From: an uncultured Bacteroidota bacterium
Lineage (GTDB): Bacteria; Bacteroidota; Bacteroidia; Chitinophagales; Chitinophagaceae
DNA: 6,545 bases
Assembly: GCA_938008665.1 (NCBI GenBank)
Contig: CALLKA010000033.1
Coordinates: 1 to 6,545, forward strand
Reading direction: 5' to 3'
Part shown: piece after piece, positions 1 through 6,545 of the stretch
How positions within the stretch are numbered: position 1 is the stretch's first letter
Layout of the letters: every line of letters begins with the position of its first letter
Translations under genes and position numbers: made by a program
The notes under the pieces: model-generated
What the model saw: only the letters and a program-made list of their open reading frames with translations
What the model was told of the DNA's origin: nothing
Databases searched by the model: none

Positions 1-2553
1 TCGACCATCATCAGTACGTGCTGAACGACTACCTCTTAAATAACCATAAGGAAAACCAGGTTCAATCCAGTTGTAACCACCAATTTGATCTCTCGTTAAA
101 CCTGGTACTAATTTTTCAACTGTGTTGATATTTCTAGTAAAAATGGTTCTAACATTCCATTGGAAATCTGTTTTGTCAACAATTTTTAAATCAACAGCTG
201 CTTCCCAACCTGTATTACGCACCTCACCTAAGTTGGTATAGAATGAACTAAAACCAGTTGTTTGAGGTAAACCAATCGCATAAATCAAATTTGTAGATTT
301 TTTATCATACCAAGTCAATTCAGTCATGATACGACCACCTAAGAAACGCATTTCAGAACCAAGTTCTAATTCCTGTGTAAACTCAGGTGTCAAATCTGGG
401 TCGTAGTTGGAACTACCTCTAGAAGCCAAAGATTGACCTTGGAAACCTGCAGAGTTCAATCCAAAGATAGCCTCACCATTTCCAGGTGCAGCATCATTAC
501 CCACTCTTGCAAAACCTGCACGTAATTTACCATAATCAATAATACCTTTCTTCACCTTAAATGCATCTGTCCAAATTAATGAAGTAGATACCCCTGGGTA
601 AAAATATTGTGCATTTTTATAAGGAAGTGTTGAAGTTAAATCTGTTCTTCCAGTAAAGTTGATGAAAGCGAAACGTCTGTAATCTAATGACGCCTCACCG
701 AAGAAACCAACCAATCTTCTTTTTGATCTGCTATCACCACTAAAACGTTGCGTTGCAGTATTTGTAAGATTAAATAAACCTGGAATAACAAAGTTCACAC
801 CTACTACCTGTTGCGCTCTTGACATTCTTTGGTTGATATCATTACCTAATTTCATATCTAAACTCCAATCATCATTAATTTTTGGCGTGTAAATCGCAAC
901 TAAAGTAGATTGTAATTCTTGTTGTCTGTTAATTACCTCAGTAATATTACCTAATAAATTATCAGTGCCTCCATATGAAGATTTGTTAATAATTTGGTCT
1001 CTGAATAGCGCGTAACTGTTCACACCCGCGTTATAATCTATTCTGAATTTACTATTGAATTTGTAAGAAGCTCTTAAAGTTGCTACCAAACGATCATCTA
1101 TAGAAGTGATGGTGTTATTCTTAGCAGCCCAAATTGGGTTGGTATATTGACCATCATTAAAGCCAATTTGTGCACCAGCTCTGTTTTCACTAGGAAAGCC
1201 TGCGATATCCCAGTTTCTAGCCTGAGTAAAGGTACGACCCCACTGAGAAATGAAACTTTGCGCAGCTCCTATAAATCCACCTAATTGTTCTGCCCTAGCA
1301 TATGATATACTAGATCCGATGGTTAATTTTCCAATGTTAGTTTGACCACCGACACTAATATTGTTTTTCTTGTAACTCGTATTTGAGATATAACCTTTTT
1401 GATCTACACGAGAAATAGTTACGTTAAATAATGTATTTCCTTCCCCACCACTTAAACCTACTGAATTCTCAAATAAGTTTCCTGTATTAAATAAAGAAGA
1501 AACGTTATTAGGATATGCTTTGTATGCAGCCATACCATTTGGAAATAATTCAGGATAAGAACTATACATAGTAGCCCAAGTGGTTGCTGGAATTGAATCC
1601 ACCCCTGAAAGTGATCTACGAAGCACATTACCTGATCCATCATAAATATTGCCAGATCCAAATTTACCACCCCAAGATCCATTCGATCCTTGCACTCTAA
1701 AGTTAGCACCCGCGCCGTATGTATTTTGAAACTCAGGTAAAGCAGCGATAGATTCTTGGCTATAACCTGCTCTATAAGTAACGTTTAATGATTTTTTCCC
1801 TTTTTTAGGCGCACCTGATTTAGTTGTAATCAATAAAACTCCGTTTGCCGCTCTTGATCCGTATAATGAAGCAGCTGCAGCACCTTTTAAGATGTTGATT
1901 GATTCAATATCATTCGGGTCAATATCGCCAAAACCAGAACCATAAGCACCACCACCACTAAATGGGTTTGAAGTATTTATCACTGGATTACTATAAGGAA
2001 TACCATCCACAACGATCAAAGGCTCACCACCATTAAAAGAGGATACCCCTCTAATTTGGATACGGCTAGCCGCACCTGGAGCACCTTGTCCTGATCTAAT
2101 ATCAACACCTGGTACTTTACCAGCAAGCCCTTTCAAAACGTCTGGTTCTGATTTTTGTAAAACTGTTGTAGGATCCACTTTCGATACCGCATATCCAAGT
2201 GCTTTATCTGAACGTCTAATACCCATTGCCGTTACCACAACTTCAGACAAATTAGATCCTGTAGAAGTAAGTGTAACGTTAATTACATTACTCGCTCCGA
2301 CAGTAATTTCCCTTGTGCCAAATCCAACACTTGAGAAAACTAATACGTTTCCTTTTGCTGCGCTGATCTTATAACGACCTTGGTCATCAGCTGCAGTTCC
2401 CTTGTTTTTGTTTGTTTTAATTACAACAGATGCAGAAGGAATGGGAGTTCCTTTGTCATCAGTAACCCTACCGGATATGGTCAGGTCTTGAGACTGGCCC
2501 GCAATTGCAAAAAGAAGCATTGCAGCAACGAGACTAGACAAGATTTTTCTCAT
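1..2553 (-). CDS. SusC/RagA-family TonB-dependent outer-membrane receptor (3' end cut off by the window)
   Basis: This gene encodes an outer-membrane beta-barrel transporter that imports glycan fragments using TonB energy, normally paired with a SusD surface lipoprotein. The frame is open for 851 codons from ATG at 2553 to the left edge with no stop. Residues 1 to about 21 (MRKILSSLVAAMLLFAIAGQ) are a signal peptide with no lipobox Cys. Residues about 25-100 form a CarboxypepD_reg-like domain (ISGRVTDDKGTPIPSASV, then SSVGFGTREI). Residues 102-111 (LSEVVVTAMG) are the usual SusC linker or TonB-box region. A plug domain follows, with PGVDIRSGQGAPGAASRIQI and VVDGIPYSNP. The SusC/RagA signature ILKGAAAASLYGSRAANGV then LLITTKSG lies at 221-247, and the barrel starts near 255. 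No STN domain is present, so there is no sign of anti-sigma signalling. Family members are commonly about 1000 residues or more, so the last barrel strands are probably missing. A susD gene is expected beyond the left edge. The family call is very secure; the substrate is inferred only from the neighbours. Confidence 0.96.
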   Translation of the reverse strand, partial: MRKILSSLVAAMLLFAIAGQSQDLTISGRVTDDKGTPIPSASVVIKTNKNKGTAADDQGRYKISAAKGNVLVFSSVGFGTREITVGASNVINVTLTSTGSNLSEVVVTAMGIRRSDKALGYAVSKVDPTTVLQKSEPDVLKGLAGKVPGVDIRSGQGAPGAASRIQIRGVSSFNGGEPLIVVDGIPYSNPVINTSNPFSGGGAYGSGFGDIDPNDIESINILKGAAAASLYGSRAANGVLLITTKSGAPKKGKKSLNVTYRAGYSQESIAALPEFQNTYGAGANFRVQGSNGSWGGKFGSGNIYDGSGNVLRRSLSGVDSIPATTWATMYSSYPELFPNGMAAYKAYPNNVSSLFNTGNLFENSVGLSGGEGNTLFNVTISRVDQKGYISNTSYKKNNISVGGQTNIGKLTIGSSISYARAEQLGGFIGAAQSFISQWGRTFTQARNWDIAGFPSENRAGAQIGFNDGQYTNPIWAAKNNTITSIDDRLVATLRASYKFNSKFRIDYNAGVNSYALFRDQIINKSSYGGTDNLLGNITEVINRQQELQSTLVAIYTPKINDDWSLDMKLGNDINQRMSRAQQVVGVNFVIPGLFNLTNTATQRFSGDSRSKRRLVGFFGEASLDYRRFAFINFTGRTDLTSTLPYKNAQYFYPGVSTSLIWTDAFKVKKGIIDYGKLRAGFARVGNDAAPGNGEAIFGLNSAGFQGQSLASRGSSNYDPDLTPEFTQELELGSEMRFLGGRIMTELTWYDKKSTNLIYAIGLPQTTGFSSFYTNLGEVRNTGWEAAVDLKIVDKTDFQWNVRTIFTRNINTVEKLVPGLTRDQIGGYNWIEPGFPYGYLRGSRSARTDDGR

Positions 2554-2646
2554 GTTAGTTAATTTTAAATTTAATACCTATTATGAATTGAACTTGCAAT
2601 ATAATAAAGAAATGTTAATATTTGAAAAATAATAATTAAAAAACAT

Positions 2647-2658
2647 TGATGACGATCA
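2647..2658. promoter_or_regulatory. Second dyad with the same TGAT/ATCA half-sites
   Basis: TGAT-GACG-ATCA is an inverted repeat with four central bases. Adding two outer bases on each side gives ATTGAT against ATCATT, with one mismatch. Its centre is about 22 bp from the centre of the palindrome at 2667-2683, roughly two helical turns, and both carry TGAT and ATCA half-sites. It may be a second, weaker site for the same regulator, or chance. Confidence 0.2.
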
Positions 2659-2666
2659 TTACTAAC

Positions 2667-2683
2667 TAATTGATTATCAATTA
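2667..2683. promoter_or_regulatory. Perfect palindrome, candidate operator
   Basis: The sequence TAATTGAT-T-ATCAATTA is a perfect 8-bp inverted repeat around a single central base. It lies 113 bp upstream of the receptor start codon and about 240 bp upstream of the lyase start. Its size and symmetry fit a dimeric DNA-binding regulator, and its position between divergent genes suits control of either one. No regulator gene is visible in the window, so the binding protein is unknown. AT-rich DNA produces chance palindromes, so this call is tentative. Confidence 0.35.
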
Positions 2684-2779
2684 AATGAATGAAAGTCTAT
2701 ACTACCCGCATTTTAAAATAATAAGATGTCTTTTTTATAAAAATCAAGTTTCTGCCGGACTGATTTACACAATCTACTG

Positions 2780-2824
2780 TTTATGAACAAGTTGCATTAT
2801 GTCAATTTGAAATTGGTACCTTTA
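2780..2824 (+). promoter_or_regulatory. Weak candidate promoter(s) for the lyase-sulfatase unit
   Basis: The Bacteroidota sigma factor prefers TTTG near -33 and TAnnTTTG near -7, about 19 bases apart. Two imperfect overlapping candidates exist. One is TTTA (2780-2783), 18 bases, then TCAATTTG (2802-2809), with one mismatch in each box. The other is TTG (2792-2794), 22 bases, then TACCTTTA (2817-2824). Either would leave a leader of roughly 95-110 nt before the start at 2925. Neither is strong. Confidence 0.2.
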
Positions 2825-2924
2825 ATCTAATTCACTTTTTTATTGTCTAAATCGCCTATGGAAATTAATAAAAAGCAATAATTTCCCAAAAACGATAGCT
2901 TACCCCTCATAAAAAATTCAAAAA

Positions 2925-5483
2925 TTGACCAACCCAATTTATAAAACAATAAAAGTGCTATTTATTTTAATTGGCACTAGTGCAATGACCAACAAATTAG
3001 TTGCACAAAAACTTGCAATAAATAATTTAAAGGATAAAGAAATTTACCGGACCATCCGAAATACAACTAGTCCTTCCAATGGCGAATCCCCTAAATTTAA
3101 TTCCCCTAGTTTTCAATGGCCCTCTAAAAAAAATGTAAGCTATAATATTCGAATTTCAACTTCAAAGAAATTCGATCAAGCATTGATCGAAAAAACTAAT
3201 ATTACATTTGCAATATTTAATCCACATCAACAATTAACACAAGGAAAATGGTACTGGCAATATAAAATAAATCAAGAAAATTGGAACCCTATAGATTCAT
3301 TTGAAATCAATACTTCCACACGAATTTTTCCAACTGTTTCGATAGCAAAAATTATAAATAATATCCCTTCTGCGCATCCTCGTGTTTTAATCAATAAATC
3401 TGAAATAAATGATTTTAGAATAACTGCAAGTAAAACAAAAGAAGCAAGTGCAATTATAAAGGAAGCGAATAAAATTTTAACTATTCCTATTCCAAAAGAA
3501 GGGGATGCATTACCAAAATACCAAGGAAAAGATAAATTCGAAAATGAAAAAATTGCATCCCTTGCAAGTAAATGGAGTGGAAGAAAAATTCAGGAAAACT
3601 TAAATATTTTTTCGCAAGCCTATGTACTCACTGGTGATATAAAATATTTTAAAGTTGCTAAATTATGGATGTTAGAAGTGGCTAGCTGGGATCCGATGGG
3701 ACCTTCACATACCAACAATTTTGCCGACGGTGGTATTATGTCAAGTATGGCCATAGGATTGGACAGTTTTTGGGATTTGCTTACTGAGTCAGAGCGACTA
3801 TTGATCAAAAAAAATGTAAGCACCCGCGCCGATCAATTTTACAAATTATGGATTAACCAAGTGGAAGCAAGATCATCTTCGATGCATGTGTGGCAGCATA
3901 TCATGCACAATTTATTGGAAACGGCATTGGCATTAAAAGGAGAACACCCTACGGCTGAAAATTGGATCGAATACATTTATGAACTCTGGATTGCGCAATC
4001 ACCTAAAATGGCCGAAGAGGATGGTGCATGGATTAATGGCAGTGCCTATTTTGGCATGAATGCATTAAGCTTAATTGACATTCCCACCATATTTAAAAAA
4101 TTATCTGGCGTCGATTTCATGACAGCACCTTGGTTTCAAAATAATCCAAAATGGTTGATTTATTCTTTTCCGCCAAATTCCACTTCTGATGGTTTTGGTA
4201 ATGATGGCGAAAGATATAAATTTCCTTGGATCAATTATGCAGGATATACAGACGCACTTGCAAGATTAACAAATAATCCATCTGCAACCTGGTATGCAAA
4301 TGCAGTGTCAAAAAGTGTAGGAAAAGAAATTGCTGATGATGCAGAATTCAGATGGTTTCGCATTCGCGATGGAATAAAAAAAACAACCGCTTTAAGTCCA
4401 TTACCATTTAAGCAAGATGCATTTTTCCCTGAAGTGGGCGTTGGATATATGCATACAAATGTGCAAGACACAAAAAATGATTTGATGCTTTCATTACGCA
4501 GCAGTCCATTTGGCCCCATGTCACACACACATGCCGACCATAACACTTTTAATATTGCTTATGGTGGTAAAAGATTATTTTATAACACAGGCTATCGACC
4601 AGCGATGGGCGACCCACATTTTTTAGGCTGGTATAAACACACGCAAGGACATAATGGTATTTTGATTGATGGTCATGGACAACCATTTAGTGATGGCGCA
4701 TTTGGTTGGATCCCAAGAAGTATAGAAGGCGAACAAATTTCATATGCAGTGGGTGATGCCTCAAATGCCTATTCGGGCATTGTGGATGGAAAAGAAATTG
4801 ACCATGGCTTGAAATTATTTAGAAGGCATTACCTAATGTTGCGTCCTTCCATCATTATAATTTACGATGAACTAGAAGCAGATCATGCTGCTGAGTGGAG
4901 TTGGTTATTACATAATTATAATGGCTTTTCATTGGATGCTAAAACACAAACTGTTTTTGCGGAAATTGAAACTGCAAAAGCCCAAGTATCGATAATCAGC
5001 TCCAGCGATATTCATTTAAATGTAACAGACCAATTTTCAGTACCAGTAGATAATTGGACCAACAAAATAAATGAAGATGGTGACACACTCAGTTTTGTAA
5101 ACCAATGGCATTTAAAAGCAGCTTCCAAACAAAAAACTGAAAAAATGCGCTACCTCGCGGTACTGCAAATAAAGCCTGATGGCCGTTTTGAAAAAATAAT
5201 CAAAACTATAGATAATGGAGATATCACTGTTGGGAATTATCGTATAAAAGCAAACATGAATGTTAACGAAGCCGCATATATACAAATTAATAATATTGAA
5301 AATACTTTGAGTTTTGTTTCAAGCGGCACACTTATGTTTGAAAAAAATAAATACATTGGAACTGATATAAAAAGTGCCAAATTGATTGAAAAGAAAAATG
5401 GCAAAATTATTTTTAAAGAAGTGTTGGACGAAATGCCTCCTGCTATGAAAAAAATGATGTCAAAAATTGTAAAAACTAAATAG
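2925..5483 (+). CDS. Secreted DUF4962 / heparinase II/III-family protein, predicted polysaccharide lyase
   Basis: This is a predicted periplasmic lyase that splits uronic-acid-containing glycans by beta-elimination. Residues 1 to about 28 form a signal peptide: Lys7 and Lys10, a short hydrophobic core VLFILIG, and a c-region ending LVAQ; there is no lipobox Cys. Residues about 45-150 match DUF4962, with FQWPS near 65, WYWQY at 109-113, then AHPRVLI at 150-156. An alpha-helical toroid follows, with MHVWQHIMHN at 320-329 and EEDGAWINGSAYFGMN at 364-379. The heparinase II/III beta domain has SHTHADHNTF at 533-542 and GHNGILIDGHGQ at 575-586. By analogy with heparinase II and the PL15 lyases, His321 (or His325), Tyr375 and His534 are the likely catalytic residues, and His536 and His576 possible metal ligands. 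The start is taken as TTG at 2925: a stop at 2910-2912 precedes it in frame with no ATG between, and the first in-frame ATG (2985) would remove the signal peptide. The stop is 32 bp before the sulfatase gene, suggesting one operon. The exact PL family and substrate are not resolved. Confidence 0.9.
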   Translation: MTNPIYKTIKVLFILIGTSAMTNKLVAQKLAINNLKDKEIYRTIRNTTSPSNGESPKFNSPSFQWPSKKNVSYNIRISTSKKFDQALIEKTNITFAIFNPHQQLTQGKWYWQYKINQENWNPIDSFEINTSTRIFPTVSIAKIINNIPSAHPRVLINKSEINDFRITASKTKEASAIIKEANKILTIPIPKEGDALPKYQGKDKFENEKIASLASKWSGRKIQENLNIFSQAYVLTGDIKYFKVAKLWMLEVASWDPMGPSHTNNFADGGIMSSMAIGLDSFWDLLTESERLLIKKNVSTRADQFYKLWINQVEARSSSMHVWQHIMHNLLETALALKGEHPTAENWIEYIYELWIAQSPKMAEEDGAWINGSAYFGMNALSLIDIPTIFKKLSGVDFMTAPWFQNNPKWLIYSFPPNSTSDGFGNDGERYKFPWINYAGYTDALARLTNNPSATWYANAVSKSVGKEIADDAEFRWFRIRDGIKKTTALSPLPFKQDAFFPEVGVGYMHTNVQDTKNDLMLSLRSSPFGPMSHTHADHNTFNIAYGGKRLFYNTGYRPAMGDPHFLGWYKHTQGHNGILIDGHGQPFSDGAFGWIPRSIEGEQISYAVGDASNAYSGIVDGKEIDHGLKLFRRHYLMLRPSIIIIYDELEADHAAEWSWLLHNYNGFSLDAKTQTVFAEIETAKAQVSIISSSDIHLNVTDQFSVPVDNWTNKINEDGDTLSFVNQWHLKAASKQKTEKMRYLAVLQIKPDGRFEKIIKTIDNGDITVGNYRIKANMNVNEAAYIQINNIENTLSFVSSGTLMFEKNKYIGTDIKSAKLIEKKNGKIIFKEVLDEMPPAMKKMMSKIVKTK

Positions 5484-5497
5484 TTGTACAAACTATT
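5479..5497 (+). other. Small stem-loop over the lyase stop codon
   Basis: AATAGTT-GTACA-AACTATT is a perfect 7-bp inverted repeat with a 5-base loop. It overlaps the TAG stop at 5481-5483 and lies in the 32-bp gap before the sulfatase. The stem is very AT-rich and no U-tract follows, so it does not look like an intrinsic terminator. It could affect mRNA processing or be chance. Confidence 0.25.
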
Positions 5498-5515
5498 ATC
5501 GCAAATAAAATTAAA

Positions 5516-6545
5516 ATGAAAAAATCGCTGCAAAAAAAAATTATCCCTTACTTTGCCCTACTTGTTTTTATTACCATCGTCGGAATTGCACCCTATATTA
5601 GCAATGCTCAAAATACAACGCCGAAACAAAAGCCCAATTTCATTTTTATTTTAATTGATGACTTAGGCTGGACCAGTAGTTCCCAATTAATGGATGGGAA
5701 AATAACAAATTCGAAAAGTGATTATTACGAAACACCCCAAATTGAAAAATTAGCAGCAAAAGGAATTCGATTTTCGAGTGGCTATGCACCATGTGCAGTA
5801 TGTTGCCCAACGCGAAGAAGTATACAATTTGGACAAACCCCTGCACGCCAAGGTGATATCCTATTCCCGGAAAAATATCATCCATCAAAAAATAAGGTCA
5901 GTTCTATACCCCAATTATTAAAATCAATATCTCCCTTATATCGCACCGCCCATTATGGCAAATGGGATTTACGTGCTGATATATTTCCCGAGGATTTAGG
6001 TTATGATGAAAGTGACGGAGACACTGGTAATAATAATGGAGACATGAACTCCTCCAAGGAAACCAAGTGGACTGACTTATTTATAAATAACGATCCAAAA
6101 CGAATGGAATCCATTACAGAGCGCGCATTGAACTTTATGACAAGACAAGCAAATTCAGGTCATCCATTTTATATGCAAGTTTCCCATTATGCAACACATG
6201 TTGATTTTCAGACTACAAAAGCGAGCATCGATAAATTTAATGCGAAAACAAAAGGTGCCATTCACAATAATCCAGGATTTGCTGGCATGTTAGAAAATGT
6301 GGATGCCGCCATTGGTAAAATATTAGATAAAATTGAGCAACTTAAAATTGGCGACCACACTTATGTGATTTTAATGGCCGACAATGGCTCCGTTGAATTT
6401 TTTCCACCAGTAAAAAATAAATTCGACCTTCCTTCGGTATTTAAGTCCCATACCAATAGCTTTCCTTTACGAGGTGGGAAATGGACTTTGTATGAAGGCG
6501 GTATACGCGTCCCATTTATGGTGATTGGCCCGGGTATTAAAGCAG
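5516..6545 (+). CDS. Secreted type I (formylglycine-dependent) sulfatase, C-terminus cut off by the window
   Basis: The gene encodes an alkaline-phosphatase-fold sulfatase that hydrolyses sulfate esters, presumably on sugars released by the neighbouring lyase. It starts at ATG 5516 behind an A-rich leader, and 343 complete residues are visible. Residues 1 to about 32 form a signal peptide (Lys-rich start, core YFALLVFITIVGIA, ending SNAQ) with no lipobox. Metal-site motifs are FILIDDLGW (Asp48, Asp49) and ILMADNG (Asp289, Asn290). The maturation motif CxPxR is CCPTR at 96-100, so Cys96 should become formylglycine; Cys93 and Cys97 lie close by. Other active-site candidates are Arg100, Lys149, His228 (SHYATHVDF) and Lys322 in LRGGKWTLYEGG. 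The oddity is GKWDL at 148-152: well-studied sulfatases have GKWHL, so Asp151 replaces a catalytic His. This may mark a distinct subfamily. Family members commonly run to about 450-550 residues, so 100-200 are probably missing. The sulfatase fold is certain; substrate and regiochemistry are unknown. Confidence 0.95.
   Translation, partial: MKKSLQKKIIPYFALLVFITIVGIAPYISNAQNTTPKQKPNFIFILIDDLGWTSSSQLMDGKITNSKSDYYETPQIEKLAAKGIRFSSGYAPCAVCCPTRRSIQFGQTPARQGDILFPEKYHPSKNKVSSIPQLLKSISPLYRTAHYGKWDLRADIFPEDLGYDESDGDTGNNNGDMNSSKETKWTDLFINNDPKRMESITERALNFMTRQANSGHPFYMQVSHYATHVDFQTTKASIDKFNAKTKGAIHNNPGFAGMLENVDAAIGKILDKIEQLKIGDHTYVILMADNGSVEFFPPVKNKFDLPSVFKSHTNSFPLRGGKWTLYEGGIRVPFMVIGPGIKA

Larger units (their letters stand above)
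2554..2924. other. Divergent intergenic region between the susC-like and lyase genes
   Basis: This 371-bp AT-rich stretch separates the two divergent start codons, so it should carry the promoters and operators of both transcription units. It contains a perfect dyad at 2667-2683, a weaker dyad at 2647-2658, and weak promoter-like matches for the plus-strand unit at 2780-2824. I found no convincing match to the Bacteroidota TAnnTTTG element on the minus strand in front of the receptor gene. The only ATG-initiated frame noted on the plus strand close to the lyase is a seven-codon one at 2858-2881. No tRNA, riboswitch-like structure or terminator is apparent. Confidence 0.8.

Noticed and set aside
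1458..1709. Minus-strand 83-codon frame inside the receptor gene
   Set aside because: It is an out-of-frame reading of the receptor gene, whose own frame is uninterrupted and makes good SusC sequence.
2245..2287. A frameshift or domain-boundary anomaly in the receptor at the linker between the N-terminal domain and plug
   Set aside because: Codon-by-codon reading shows an intact frame, and LSEVVVTAMG is the ordinary SusC linker.
2380..2562. Plus-strand 60-codon frame opposite the receptor's N-terminus
   Set aside because: It lies antisense to the well-supported signal peptide and CarboxypepD_reg-like region of the receptor and shows no recognisable motif.
2762..2774. GATT-N5-AATC inverted repeat as an operator
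   Set aside because: Four-base arms are expected by chance in AT-rich DNA, and they do not match the half-sites of the other two dyads well enough to argue for a shared regulator.
2858..2881. Seven-codon ATG frame (MEINKKQ) upstream of the lyase, as a possible leader peptide
   Set aside because: It is too short, shows no attenuator-type hairpins or regulatory codon runs, and such frames arise easily in AT-rich DNA.
4235..4546. Minus-strand 103-codon frame within the lyase gene
   Set aside because: It is antisense to conserved lyase motifs, including the SHTHADH region, and has no family resemblance.
5237..5533. Minus-strand 98-codon hydrophobic frame at the lyase-sulfatase junction
   Set aside because: The hydrophobic look comes from reading A-rich coding DNA in antisense (TTT and ATT codons). 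It overlaps both the lyase C-terminus and the sulfatase start.

Overview
The window looks like part of a polysaccharide utilisation locus (PUL) from a member of the Bacteroidota. The evidence is a SusC/RagA-type TonB-dependent receptor, AT-rich DNA, signal peptides ending in a Bacteroidota-style A-Q, and A-rich translation leaders without Shine-Dalgarno sequences. The SusC sequence feels closest to Chitinophagaceae or other Sphingobacteriia-type bacteria, but that placement is an impression and was not tested.

Layout. Positions 1-2553 (minus strand) hold the N-terminal 851 codons of a SusC-family outer-membrane receptor; its C-terminus, and any susD partner, lie beyond the left edge. Positions 2554-2924 are an AT-rich divergent intergenic region with a perfect 8+8 bp palindrome, a second related dyad, and only weak promoter-like matches. 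Positions 2925-5483 (plus strand) encode an 852-residue secreted DUF4962 / heparinase II/III-like protein, a predicted polysaccharide lyase, which appears to start at TTG. After a 32-bp gap, 5516 to the right edge (plus strand) encodes the first 343 residues of a secreted type I (formylglycine-dependent) sulfatase.

How the parts fit (inference). The lyase would cleave a uronic-acid-containing glycan by beta-elimination, the sulfatase would remove sulfate esters, and the SusC-type receptor would import oligosaccharides across the outer membrane with TonB energy. The likely target is a sulfated, uronate-containing polysaccharide (glycosaminoglycan-like or ulvan-like); the sequence does not decide which.

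The points most worth a second look are the sulfatase's GKWDL motif (Asp where the well-studied enzymes have a catalytic His), the non-ATG start of the lyase, the paired dyads between the divergent genes, and an Asn at a possible metal-ligand position of the lyase. No RNA genes, mobile elements, CRISPR arrays or clear intrinsic terminators were seen. I do not see a wholly new system here; the locus is a PUL fragment with some unusual details.
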